A stretch of DNA of 64,000 bases from positions 309,476 through 373,475 of the forward strand of contig NZ_JNJI01000002.1 in NCBI RefSeq assembly GCF_000702725.1, in the 5' to 3' direction. Below the pieces are notes generated by a model. The model was not told the DNA's origin and made no database searches. It was given only the letters and a program-made list of their open reading frames with translations. This document shows, piece by piece, positions 31,322-41,976 of the stretch (its first letter is position 1; every line of letters begins with the position of its first letter). Source of the stretch: Mesoplasma photuris ATCC 49581 (GTDB lineage: Bacteria; Bacillota_I; Bacilli_A; Mycoplasmatales; Mycoplasmataceae). The translations under genes and the position numbers were made by a program.

Positions 31322-33895
31322 ATGAGATTTAAACAGTATCTTTGAAGTTTTAAAAAGCGCACAAATGAATTTTATACATCAACAGAGTATAAAACTAAAA
31401 AGAAGTTTTCAAAAGCTTCATTATTAGCGATAGTTTGTGGTTTTATTGTTGCTGGAATTATTATTGCAGCTCAAAATGTTAATCCTTTCTCATATTTTGG
31501 TAACTTAGTAAAAGTTGCCTTTGATCCATTATTTATTAACCAAACTCTTAACTGATTTGCAGTTTATATAGTTGCGGGTTTAGGAATTGCGATCGGGTTT
31601 AAATCGGGTGTGTTTAATATTGGTATGGCTGGTCAAATGCTATTAGCAACATCATTGTCATCGATAGTAATGGCTGGAACTATTAAAGATAATCCAGAAC
31701 TGATTCCTTTAATGGTGTTTGTAACATTTATTATATGTATAGTTTCCTCATCACTGCTTGCGGGATTTGCTGGACTATTAAAATCTAAATTTAATATTCA
31801 TGAAGTTGTTACAACAATTATGCTAAATTGAATTGTATGATATGTGTTTAAGTTTTTCTTTAATACATTTACTGAATTTGGTGGAGTAAATCAAGGAACT
31901 TCGTTCTCGATGCCAAATGATGTATTTTCAATTGGTGGTTCATCAATACTAATTCCATTATTAATAGCATTTGGTTGTTTATTATTAATTGGTATATTAT
32001 TTGCAAAAACAACTTTTGGTTTCAAATTAAAAGCTGTTGGTTCTTCTCAAACAGCTTCTAAATATGCTGGAATCAATGTTAAAAGTAAAATAATTCAAGC
32101 AATGATGCTTTCAGGAGCATTTGCTGGTATTGCTGCATTTATCAGTATGTATACAGTTTCACCGAATACATCGTTCGATATAGACGTGTTACCAGCACTT
32201 GGTTATGACGCAATTGCTGTATCGTTGGTTGCTTTTAATAATCCGATTGGAATTGCAATCATTTCATTATTGTGAGGAACATTGCAATCAGCTGGTCCTG
32301 CAACATCTTCACTTTTCAGAATGCCTATTGAAACAGCTGCTTTAGTATTTGGTGTTATAGTTTACTTTGCTGCAATATCTGCAATATTTATGAACTTTGC
32401 ACCAATTTGATGAGCTAAAAATAAATATAGAATATTATCAAAGAAAAATCGAAAAGTACAATATGATGAATTTAGAAAAGAAATTAACAATTATAAATCG
32501 TTATTATTAAATCCAAAGAAAGATAAAAATTTTAATAATTTATTTTTAAAATATCAAGAAAATATTATCTTAGCAAAAAATGCTAATGATAATGAAAAAA
32601 TAAAAGAACTTAAAAAAGAATTTAAATTTGAGAAAAAAGAATTTAAAAATTATTGTAAAGCTGAAATCGGTAAAATTAAATTAGAATTAAAAAACTTTAT
32701 ATCAATTATGAATGATGAACAATTACACTCTGGTTTATCATTAATCAATTTAAATAAAAAAGAATTAATTAAGTCTATCTCTGAAAAAAACTTATCTGAA
32801 ATATCTGATATTAAAATGAAAAATTTAGAAACTAAAGATAATTTATTGAATGCTTCATTTGAATATAATAATTATGAAAATAGATATATTGAAAAAATTA
32901 AAACTAAGAAAAATAACAAGATAGCTGCCGCAGATTCAATTTATGAAGGTGCTGTTGGTGATTTATTACTTAAATATGATTATATAAATGGTAAAAATTA
33001 TGCAATCGCAAATATGGAAAAAGAAATTCATATTTTAAAAGAGAAAATTATTTCTGCTAAATCAAACTCAAGATTACAACAAAGAATTATTAAATCTTCT
33101 GGTAAATCTGAACAAGAAATTAAAAATCTTTTAATCGAAAATGATAAAAATACAAATCTTAAAATTAAAAAACTAAAAGCTGAAATCTCTAAAGTAAAAA
33201 GTTCTTCAAAAGTTGAGATTAACAATTTAAAATCTAAACACTTAAATGCTGTTGCTGAAAATAATAAAAATCCTGAAACTTTAATTAAACTAAAAGCTGA
33301 TCACTTAAAAGCAATTGAAAATGCTAATTCAGAGTTTGAAATTGATAAAATCGCAGTTCAACAAGCTGTTGCGAAACATTTATCAAACTTTGATCCAAAA
33401 ACTTCAAACAATGAAATAGTTATGGTTCAAGAAATTATTAAAATAGCTAAACAAAAAGTTAAAAATTTACAGAAGCCAACTTTGAATTCAAACTTTAGTG
33501 AAAACAAAAACTTATTACAAAAATATTACAAAGAAATTGATCACATATTCTTAGAAGCAATCAATAACATTGTAGAAATTTTAGGCGAAAATATATTCAC
33601 TAAGTATGATTCAAATAAATTTGTAAATAAAAAAGTTGCTGCATACATTGAAATTTTAAATTTACAAATGCTTTGAAAAATTGATGGAATTATATCTCTT
33701 GATATTAATCAAATTAAAAACACATCATCTAAAACAGAATTAATTAAGAATGAATTTAAAGCAGAAATAAAAAACGTTGAAGTAAGTTGTAAAAAAAATA
33801 CAAATAACGAAGATGATTTCGAAAAAGAATTCAAAATTAATGCTGATAAATTAATAAATAAATTGAATAAAAAACACTTAATGGAGGTACAATAA
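31322..33895 (+). CDS. ABC nucleoside permease 1 with giant coiled-coil tail
   Basis: 857 residues, whereas such permeases (YufP/NupP type) are typically ~350. The first ~362 residues are the permease: GVFNIGMAGQMLLA, NIHEVVTTIMLNWIVWY, VGSSQTASKYAGIN and YDAIAVSLVAFNNPIG match the branched-chain/ribose permease superfamily. After the last membrane segment (FMNFAPIWWAKNKY) come about 495 hydrophilic residues rich in Lys, Glu, Asn and Ile with long predicted helices and heptad-like spacing, ending MEVQ. The frame is continuous apart from TGA Trp codons (last at 33674-33676), and the stop overlaps the next permease ATG, so this is one real protein. The tail's role is unknown. Confidence 0.92.
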
Positions 33896-34821
33896 TGGCA
33901 TTTTTCTTTGAATATGGTTTAGCCTTATGTGCGATATTATTATTTGCCTCTTTAGCTGGTTTAATGTCTGAAAAAGCCGGAGTTGTTAACATTGGTATCG
34001 AAGGTATGATGACATTTGGAGCATTATTTGTTGCAATAATTGGAGCGACATTAAATGATGGATCATCTGATTCTGCTAAAAGTAATTACAATCAAATTTG
34101 AGTTGTATTATTAGCTGGATTAGCAACTGGTGCATTTGCAATGCTTCATGCATTTCCATCAATAATTTTAAAATCAAATCAAGTTGTTTCTGGAACTGCA
34201 ATTAACATCTTAGCTTTAGGTTTAGGAACATTCTTTGCTACATCTAAAATCTTTGGTGATCAGGCAACATCAATATCTTCAGCATTTACACAAATAAACG
34301 TTGTAACTTCAGTTCCGTTTTGATTGATAATAGCTTTAGTTGTTGCTTTAGTTGTATTCTTATTCTTCAAATTTACTAAATCTGGAACAAGATATGCAAT
34401 GGTTGGAGAAAATCCAAATGCTGTTGATGCAGCAGGTATAAGTGTTGTTAAATATAGATATATCGCAGTATTTATTTCAGGAGTTCTTGCTGGAATCGCG
34501 GGTGGAGTTATGTTAACAACAATTGTTCTTGGAGGAAATTTCGGTGGAAGTACTTTAGGATATGGATTCCTAGCAATGGGAATTATGATCTTTGGACAAT
34601 GAAAAATTCAATATGTTGGTCTGGGAGTTATCTTGTTTGCATTAATGTTTACATTTGGTGCACAAATTTGAAAACTTGTAGATGTTGAATGATTAAGAAC
34701 TTCATCAATTATCTTTAATGCAATACCATTTGCCTTAACGATTGTTGTTATGGTCATATTTGCTAAAAAATCAAAAGCGCCAGCTGCCGTTGGTGTTCCA
34801 TTTGATAAATCCAAACGTTAG
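33895..34821 (+). CDS. ABC nucleoside permease 2
   Basis: 308 residues, standard for the YufQ/NupQ-type second permease. Family signatures include LAGLMSEKAGVVNIGIEGMM near the start, VSGTAINILALGLGTF, and YAMVGENPNAVDAAGISVVKYRY in the cytoplasmic loop that contacts the ATPase. The ATG overlaps the stop of permease 1, with GGAGG about 5 nt upstream inside that gene. It is the last gene of the transport operon, followed by a terminator. It has no tail, in contrast to permease 1. Confidence 0.94.
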
Positions 34822-34826
34822 AACGC

Positions 34827-34855
34827 AAAAAGTCACTTTAAAAGTGATTTTTTTA
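34827..34855 (+). terminator. terminator of nucleoside ABC operon
   Basis: TCACTT pairs with AAGTGA in an A-rich/T-rich hairpin ending in seven T's. Confidence 0.85.
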
Positions 34856-34896
34856 TTTTGTATCTTTTGAGTAAATATTTATCGAATATTTTAAAA

Positions 34897-34928
34897 TTTT
34901 CCACTTTTCCACTTTTATTTAATATAAA
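34897..34928 (+). promoter_or_regulatory. second promoter with tandem TTTTCCAC, upstream of lipoprotein 2
   Basis: Nearly the same block as at 28006: TTTTCCAC twice, then an 18-nt spacer from the first TTCCAC to TATAAA (34923-34928). The second lipoprotein gene therefore has its own promoter. Confidence 0.65.
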
Positions 34929-34951
34929 ATAAAAGTAACTTAATATTGAAA

Positions 34952-35013
34952 ACTTATATATGGTAGCGAAATGGGCTACTGCTTCTACCCCTAACTAACC
35001 TGGGACTATAGGT
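34952..35013 (+). promoter_or_regulatory. second variant purine riboswitch aptamer
   Basis: Same P1 (ACTTATA/TATAGGT, 34952-34958 with 35007-35013) and P2 (GTAGC/GCTAC, loop GAAATGG). C35006 corresponds to C74. The joining strand reads CTTCTACC, so position 51 stays U (unlike riboswitch 1) while position 47 is C. P3 can be drawn as CCTA/TGGG with loop ACTAACC, where the CC pair sits at the opposite end of the loop from riboswitch 1. This may alter the loop-loop contact. The two copies may therefore differ in ligand or affinity. Confidence 0.85.
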
Positions 35014-35020
35014 ACATTTT

Positions 35021-35058
35021 AAAAAATGGGTTTTTGTTCAACAAAGACTCATTTTTTT
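35021..35058 (+). terminator. riboswitch-controlled terminator 2
   Basis: The left arm 35024-35038 pairs with 35040-35054 (one G-T wobble near the base), followed by T's. CATTTT after P1' can pair with AAAATG of the left arm as a candidate antiterminator. Confidence 0.82.
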
Positions 35059-35120
35059 ATAAATATAGAATAGTTGGTTATAGAGTTTTACAAGTTTTCA
35101 TACAAGTAGGAAAGGTAAAA

Positions 35121-36635
35121 ATGAAAAAACTATTAACAGTATTAACATCTTTTGCAGCTATGACCACTATTGGATCTAGTGTTGTTTCATGTATTGCTCC
35201 TGCATATGCAAGAGGACCCGAAGGACAAAGAGTTGTATTTATTACTGACGGAGGGAATATTGCTGATAAGTCTTTTAACGAAAGTGCTCTTAAAGCTATT
35301 CAAAAATATTCTAGAGAAATAGACTTTTATAACCAAGAACTTTTTGATACAAAAGAAGAATTTGAAAATATTGAACCACCAGAACGTTTTGAAACTTTTG
35401 AAGATTGAAAAAAAGCAGTTGATGCTTCAGATATTCAAGCAACTGCTGAATGAAATGAAATGTTGGATAATCGTTTTGATAATGATGCTAAGGGATCATA
35501 TGATAGTTCAACAAATTATGTTGAAGCAAAAGATTCATCAGCAGCATCATTGAAGTCAGCATATAAAATGGCTCAATTCTTAAAACCTGATGCTGTAGTT
35601 ATTGCAGGATTTGTTCATTTAGGTGAAATTGAAGCTTTTGCAAATTCTATTCCAGACACTTCTATAATATTGGCCGATTCAATGGTTGATTATTCTGGAG
35701 GTAAAAATAAAAACATAATCTCAATTAATTTCAACTCAGAATTAGCGGGATTTGCTGCAGCTATTGATGCTGGAATTTGAGCACTACAAAATCCTACTAA
35801 AGCTGATATTAATGGTGATGGAATTATTAGAGTTGGAACTTTTGGTGGTATTTCTGCTAAATATTCAACAGATAACTATATGTGAGGATTGCTTGCTGGA
35901 TTTAATGTAATGAATAGTTTTTTAAAACCAGATAGTACAATAAAATTTGAAAGTGCTAATGAAAAAACAGACTTTGAAAATATTTCAGTTAAATCAGCTA
36001 GCGATTCTTTATGATACTCAAACTCATTTGGACTAGGTGATGCTACAAAAACTGGTTTAGTTGATGAACTTTTAAATAAGGGAAAAGCAGACATTGTTTT
36101 CCCGGTAGCTGGAATTCAAATTTTAGATGTACTATCTTCAAATATATCTCAACCATACATGATTGGTGTTGATACTAACCAAGTTTATTCATATAACACT
36201 TACAAAGATAGATTTTTATCGTCAGCTATTAAAAACTTAGAGTTTTCAATTTCAGATGAATTACGAGAAGCAAAATCATTAAAAACAATTGATGGTTATG
36301 ATGGACAAGTAAATGAAGATAGAATTGGTCAAGTATCTGTTCAAGATACTGAAGAACTTCTTGATTATGCTGATGGTCATGTTGTTTCAACAAAAGCGAA
36401 TTGATCTATTAATGCAACCGGTGGAGATAATATTATTCAACAAACTGCAATTAATTACGATGAAGATGAAATGTGATTAAGAAATGTTTTGATTGAAGAA
36501 TTTGCCAAAACAGGTGAAACTCCAGATAAATACATGCAAGGAACAGTAATTAAAGAATTTACCAATACAGTTAAGAGTAATGAAAATTGATCTACTTTTG
36601 CAGACAAAGTTAATAGTTTAATAGATGGAAAATAA
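35121..36635 (+). CDS. BMP-family nucleoside-binding lipoprotein 2
   Basis: 504 residues from ATG at 35121 (GGAAAGG 6 nt upstream); an upstream in-frame ATG at 35034 lies in the riboswitch terminator and was rejected. Signal peptide with lipobox SSVVSC (Cys24). It is nearly collinear with lipoprotein 1 and shares long blocks such as FITDGGNI-DKSFNE, GDATK-GLVD-LLN-GKADIVFPVAG and GVDTNQVYSYN. Differences concentrate at the N-terminal variable segment and around residues 255-285. It has no transporter genes of its own, so it presumably feeds the ABC proteins encoded at 29782-34821. Confidence 0.93.
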
Positions 36636-36660
36636 TTTTTACTAAAAATAAATAAGTAAC

Positions 36661-36685
36661 AAAAAACCTAGTTTTAGGTTTTTTT
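36661..36685 (+). terminator. terminator after lipoprotein 2
   Basis: AAAAAACCTA pairs with TAGGTTTTTT around GTTT. Confidence 0.88.
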
Positions 36686-36712
36686 GTTTAAAATAAAGTA
36701 AAGGAGGTATGT

Positions 36713-37666
36713 ATGAAAATTTTAGCTATTGAATCAAGTTGTGATGAATTTTCAATTTCAATCATTGAAGATGGAAAGATATTAACAAATACAATTTCAT
36801 CACAAATATCTGATCACACTGAATTTGGTGGTGTTATACCAGAACTCGCTGCAAGATTACATGTTCAAAACATTAATTGAGTTATTGAAAATGCTTTATT
36901 AGAATCTAATATTTCACTAGAATCAATTGATAAAATCGCTTATACTGCTTTACCGGGTTTAATCGGATCATTAATAATTGGAAAAACCGTTGCCGAAACA
37001 ATTGCTTTGTATTTAAATAAACCTCTAATACCATTACATCACATTGAAGGACATATTTTTGGTGCCTCAATAGAAAACGAATTTATTTATCCAGTTATGG
37101 CGATGGTTGTTAGCGGTGGTCACACACAAATAGAATTGGTGAATTCACCAAATGATTTCATGATCATAGGGTCTACAACAGATGATGCCATTGGAGAATG
37201 TTATGATAAAGTAGCTCGTGTAATTGGTCTTGGCTATCCTGGAGGACCAAAAATTGATAAATTAGCGACTCTAGGTGATGAAAATAAATATAAATTACCG
37301 CTTCCAAAGAATGATAGCTCTTATGATTTTTCATATTCTGGTTTAAAAACGGCCGCTATTAATTTAATCCATAATTTAAATCAAAAAAACGAAGAATTAA
37401 ATATAAACGATTTTTGTGCATCATTTCAAAAAACAGCAACTGAAACAATTCGTAAAAAATTGGAAAAAGCAGTTGAAGAATTTAAACCAAATACCTTAAC
37501 AATCGCTGGTGGTGTTAGTGCAAATACTTCGATTAGAAAAATGATTTTTGAAATTGGTGCAAAATATAATATTAAAAATACTTTTGTTCCGAAAATGGAA
37601 TATTGCACAGATAATGCAGCAATGATTGCTAAATTAGCTTATGAAAAAGAGATGGAAAATGGATAG
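36713..37666 (+). CDS. tsaD: tRNA N6-threonylcarbamoyladenosine transferase TsaD
   Basis: 317 residues, close to the usual ~335. TsaD transfers threonylcarbamoyl to A37 of ANN-decoding tRNAs, with TsaB/TsaE partners not seen here. The start ILAIESSCDEFSISI, the metal-binding HHIEGHIFGA, VSGGHTQIEL, GECYDKVARVIGLGYPGGPKID and SGLKTAAINLI are all diagnostic, and TIAGGVSANTSIR closes the ASKHA fold. AAAGGAGG lies upstream. It is monocistronic, flanked by terminators. Confidence 0.96.
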
Positions 37667-37668
37667 TT

Positions 37669-37693
37669 AAAAATGGAAATTTTTTCCATTTTT
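37669..37693 (+). terminator. tsaD terminator
   Basis: AAAAATGGAA pairs with TTCCATTTTT. Confidence 0.85.
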
Positions 37694-37714
37694 ATTTTTC
37701 TTGAAATATTATAG

Positions 37715-37723
37715 TGATATAAT
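37715..37723 (+). promoter_or_regulatory. extended -10 promoter of RpiR gene
   Basis: TG (37715-37716) one base before TATAAT (37718-37723), an extended -10 element 22 nt before the start codon. Confidence 0.65.
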
Positions 37724-37744
37724 TTATTCACAAGGAGGCTTATT

Positions 37745-38530
37745 ATGAGATCATTTTTAGGAAAATTATCAACAGTAGAAGAAAGCGATTTAACTTCAAG
37801 AGAAATACAACTAGTTAATTACATCAAAAATAATATGAACGAAATTGTAGCTAAAGAAATGAAAATCGAACAATTAGCTCAAGCTGTTGGAACTGGTTAT
37901 AGTGCCATTTATGGATTATTAAAAAAAATAAATATTAAAGGTTATAAAGACTTCACAATTTCATTATCAAACGATGTTGATAATGCATCAATACACGATT
38001 TGAATAGTGATGAAAATGTAGCTAATGGTTATATCAATTTAATTAAACAAAACTATGCTGTAATTGAAAAGAAAAAAATAATCAAAACTGTAGATATTAT
38101 TAAATCATCACCAAGAATATTTGTTTCTTATTGAGAATCAACTTTAAAAGGTCCAGCAAACGACCTTTCAAATTTCTTTTTTGAAAAACGTATGAATGTA
38201 ATTTTATTAGACTCTGATTGGGACACAATTAATAGAAGAGTTGATGCAATTGTTAAAGGTGATTTATTTATATTTTTCACTAAATACGGAACATCAAAAC
38301 ACTTAGAGAAATTAGTTTTAATGATTAAAGAGAAAAAAGGTGAAGTTATTTTTATTTCAGGTAGAGTTCCTTCTAATTCAATTGAAAATTCAGCATCTTC
38401 AATTCACACATTAATTGTTGATGGCATTGAAAACGGACTGCAAAATATAAACATTTCAAAAACATTACCATTCCATTATTTTAACGATTTATTAATCTAC
38501 TACTATGAAAACTATAATAAGAAAAAATAA
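37745..38530 (+). CDS. MurR/RpiR-family transcriptional regulator
   Basis: 261 residues. The N-terminal RpiR-type helix-turn-helix (about 15-75) includes LTSREIQLVNYIKNNMNEI and IEQLAQAVGTGYSAIYGLLKKINIKGYKDF. The C-terminal ~150 residues have the size and alternating pattern of a SIS sugar-phosphate-binding domain (RIFVSYWES..., GDLFIFFTKYGTSKHL, GEVIFISGR). Such regulators respond to phosphosugars. A TGG Trp at about 38219 is one of the few in the window. Its targets are unknown; the adjacent hydrolase and HAD genes are candidates. Confidence 0.88.
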
Positions 38531-38556
38531 TCCTATTAACTAGGATTATTTTCTTT
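38525..38556 (+). terminator. terminator of RpiR gene
   Basis: AAATAATCCTA pairs with TAGGATTATTT, overlapping the stop codon, then TTCTTTT. Confidence 0.8.
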
Positions 38557-38585
38557 TATAATAATACTAATTAGGTGGAGACTTT

Positions 38586-39692
38586 ATGGGAAATAAATTA
38601 GGTAATAAAATATTTAAAAGTGTTCATAAATCAATTAACAATCTTTACGAAGAAGTTGAATCAGTTATTTTTTCAGCAGCATTTAAGAAAAAAAATGTTT
38701 ATCTATATCCTGAAATAAACAAAATGAATAAGTTGATGAGAAATTTATATAAAAAACCTCAACTACAATTATTTGTTACAGACAATTTACTGCCGATCAA
38801 CTTTGTTACAGAAGATGGAAAAGTTATTAATGGTTTACAATATATAACAAATTTGAATTCTAAAAAATGAATAATTGTAAGTCATTGATTCGGAAGTCAT
38901 AAATATTGATCTTTATATTGAGCAAAACCTTTTATAGAACTTGGTTATAATATATTGGTTTTTGATTTTAGAAATCATGGAGATTCAGAAAAAGATGAAG
39001 TGGTCACACTTGGAATTAATGAACAAAAAGATCTTAAAGCTGCTATTGAATGATTAAGTAAAAATCATAAATATGATGTCCTTGGATTAATGGGAATCAG
39101 TATGGGTGCTTTTGTAACAAATAATTTAATGAACAACAGTCCTGAAATAATCAAAAAAAATAAGATTAAATTTGTAATAAGTGACTCAGCTTATAAATCT
39201 GTCGAATCTTTATTATTGCATTCTAATGTATTTACTAAAAAATGAAGTTCAGTTCAAAGAATCAACAATAAAATAAAAAAAGCGGTTGATAATCAATTAA
39301 AAGAAAACGGTATTGATTGAAGAGAATCTAAAATTAACTACGAATTTAAAAATATGGTGCCAACTCTCTTTGTTCATGGTGAAAACGACAATGTTACTTC
39401 TTTTGGGGATTCTTTAGAAACATATATTTTAAGAAAAAATATGAATATTAATGATGATGATATTATTATTTATAATTTTTCATCACACTGTAATTCATTG
39501 AAAGAACATTATTATCAAAATATTTATAATTGACTTATGTTTGAAAATAAAATTATTAAAAATGATGAAACTACTCAAAAAGCATTAATCAAATTAGGAA
39601 TTACAGAAGAAATAATAGATAATAATTTTGAAGAAAAACATGAAGTAATAACATTCAGTTTAAAAAATAAAAGGGAAATTAAAAATGGATAA
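38586..39692 (+). CDS. alpha/beta-hydrolase, membrane-associated type
   Basis: 368 residues. The first ~75 residues are basic/helical and not recognised. From WIIVSHWFGSHKYW (about residue 96) the alpha/beta-hydrolase core follows, with VFDFRNHGDSEKD, nucleophile elbow GISMGAF (Ser), LFVHGENDNVTS (acid) and a late FSSHCN supplying His. These fit a serine triad as in the mollicute BAAT/PGAP1-like esterase family. Substrate unknown; possibly an esterase or lipase. The frame includes many TGA Trp codons. It overlaps the HAD gene by 8 nt. Confidence 0.85.
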
Positions 39693-40539
39693 ACTAAAAA
39701 ATATTAAATTGATAATAACTGATTTGGATGGAACAGTTTTAGAACATGGAAAAATTGCTAATCAAAATGATCAAATTCTCTTAACAAATTTAAGTGATAG
39801 AGGAATAAATGTAACCATTGCTACAGGTCAACCATATATATCTGCAAAACCAAGAGCAGATTTATTTCATATTGGAAATAATTTAAATCGTATAATTCTT
39901 TCAAATGGTGCTTTAATTTCAGAAGTAGCAGAATATAAACCACTTTTCACATGAAATGTTAATGTTGAAGCAACTAAAAAAATGTTTGAAAAATGTACTG
40001 AAATGGATGTTTGCTGACTTGCTTTTACAGATATTAATGGTCACGCTTATTGAAATGGTGTTCCTAATAGAACAGAATCAATGAATGAGAGAAGTTGAAT
40101 GGAAAGATTTAATTTAACCGATCTTTCTAAAGAATCTAATTATAATTTTGAAAATGTTTTACAACTAATGATTTTTATCCCTGAAGATCAGGAATCAGAA
40201 TTTAATGATTGATTTAAAAAACACAATTTACAAGATAACATTTCTTCTATGAGAAGTAATATTGAATCAATGCCAATTTATGAATTCACAAACATCGAAG
40301 CTAACAAAGGAAATGCAATCATCAAATTAGCACAGTTATTAAATATAAAAATTGAAGAAGTATTAGTTTTTGGTGACAATATGAACGATATTACAATGTT
40401 TGAAAAAATACCAAATTCTGTTGCTGTTGCAAATGCAGTTCCAGAAATCAAAAAAATCGCGAAATACACAACAGATACAAATTTAAATGGTGGTGTATCG
40501 CAATTCATTAAAAAATATGTTTTAGATGAGGAAGTTTAA
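39685..40539 (+). CDS. HAD-superfamily hydrolase, Cof type (IIB)
   Basis: 284 residues. Motif I is IITDLDGTVL (nucleophile Asp), motif II is IATGQPY, and motifs III/IV are EANKGNAIIKLAQLL and VFGDNMNDITMF. The C2B cap lies between. Cof-type enzymes dephosphorylate sugar phosphates and related metabolites. The exact substrate is not predictable. The start overlaps the hydrolase end; AAGGGAAA about 10 nt upstream could be its ribosome-binding site. asnS starts one base after its stop. Confidence 0.92.
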
Positions 40540-40540
40540 T

Positions 40541-41905
40541 ATGGAATTAAAACAAATATATTTTGATCAATTAAATCTTGATCAAAAAGAAATCACATTG
40601 ATTGGAAGAGTTAGATCAAATAGACAAGGTAAAGCTGTTTCTTTTATGATCTTAAACGACGGAACTTATTTACATGATTTACAAGTTGTTTATAAAACTG
40701 ATACAAAAGGTTATGATGATGCTTTAGTTTCCAGAGTTGCTTCTATCGTTGAAGTTACTGGAACATTGATTTTAACACCTGGTAAACAACAACCTTTTGA
40801 ACTGCAAGCCACTGAAATTGTTTTATTAGATCAAGCAGTTGAAGAATATCCTTTACAAAAAAAAGAACATTCTCCTGAATTTTTAAGAGAAATTGCACAT
40901 TTAAGAGCAAGAACAAAAACATTTAATTCTATTTTCAGAATTAGATCAACTGCTTCGTTTGCTATTCATAAATTTTTCCAAGAAGAGGGATATGTATATG
41001 CAAATACTCCAATCATCACATCAAATGATGCTGAAGGTGCTGGAGAGCAATTTGTTGTAACTGTTAATGAAGATAAAGATTATGAAAATGATTTTTTTGG
41101 AAAAAAAGCAGCATTAACTGTTTCTGGTCAACTAAATGCTGAACCATTTGCACAAGCTTTCAAAAAAGTTTATACATTTGGTCCAACATTTAGAGCAGAA
41201 AACTCTCATACAAATAGACACGCTTCAGAATTTTGAATGATGGAACCAGAAATAGCATTTGCTGAACTAAAAGACGGAATTAAAGTAATGGAAGATATGC
41301 TTAAATCCGTTGTTCAATATGTTATGGAAAAAAATATGGAAGAACTTAAATTTTTAGAATCAAATCTTGAAGAAGGTTTAATCGAAAAAATTACAGGAAT
41401 TGTAAATTCAAATTTCAAAGTAAATACATATGAAGAAGTTCTTGAAATTTTAAAAGAGGCTATCAAAAATGGTCATGTATTTGAAGAAAACAACATTTAT
41501 TTTGGTTTAGATTTAGGGACTGAACATGAAAGATATATTTGTGAAGTTGTTAATAAATGTCCAACTTTTGTAACTAACTATCCAAAAGAAATTAAAGCAT
41601 TTTATATGAAACAAAATGATGATGGTAAAACAGTTGCTGCTGTAGATTTATTAGTTCCAGGAATTGGTGAATTATGTGGTGGTTCTCAACGTGAAGATGA
41701 TTCTCAAAAAATTATTAAGCGTTGTGAAGAGATGGGAATCGATTATAAAGATTTAGATTGATACATCAAATTAAGAGATTATGGATATTATAAATCAACA
41801 GGTTTTGGTTTAGGTTTTGAACGTTTATTAATGTATATTACAGGAGCATCAAATATTAGAGATGTAATGTTATATCCAAGAACTCCAAAGAACTTATTAT
41901 TTTAA
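40541..41905 (+). CDS. asnS: asparaginyl-tRNA synthetase
   Basis: 454 residues, standard length. An N-terminal OB-fold anticodon-binding domain ([25 protein letters not shown]) is followed by the class II core: motif 2 in [28 protein letters not shown] and motif 3 in [15 protein letters not shown]. The protein ends with the AsnRS-type [17 protein letters not shown]. It was distinguished from AspRS by overall fit. The ATG at 40541 is chosen because GAGGAAG lies just upstream; an in-frame ATG at 40526 lies inside the HAD gene. TGA Trp codons at 41234-41236 and 41759-41761 are read. The gatCAB operon (53303) covers Gln-tRNA. Confidence 0.95.
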
Positions 41906-41927
41906 AAGGCTTTTGCCTTTTTCTTTT
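41904..41927 (+). terminator. asnS terminator
   Basis: AAAAGGC-TTTT-GCCTTTTT, overlapping the stop codon. Confidence 0.85.
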
Positions 41928-41976
41928 TGCTAAAAAAAGTGTAAAATATATTAAGAATTAATATAAGGAGGTTCTA

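Noticed and set aside
35034..35120. Upstream in-frame start for BMP lipoprotein 2
   Set aside because: It falls in the riboswitch terminator, would place 29 residues before a classic signal peptide, and lacks a ribosome-binding site; ATG 35121 has one.
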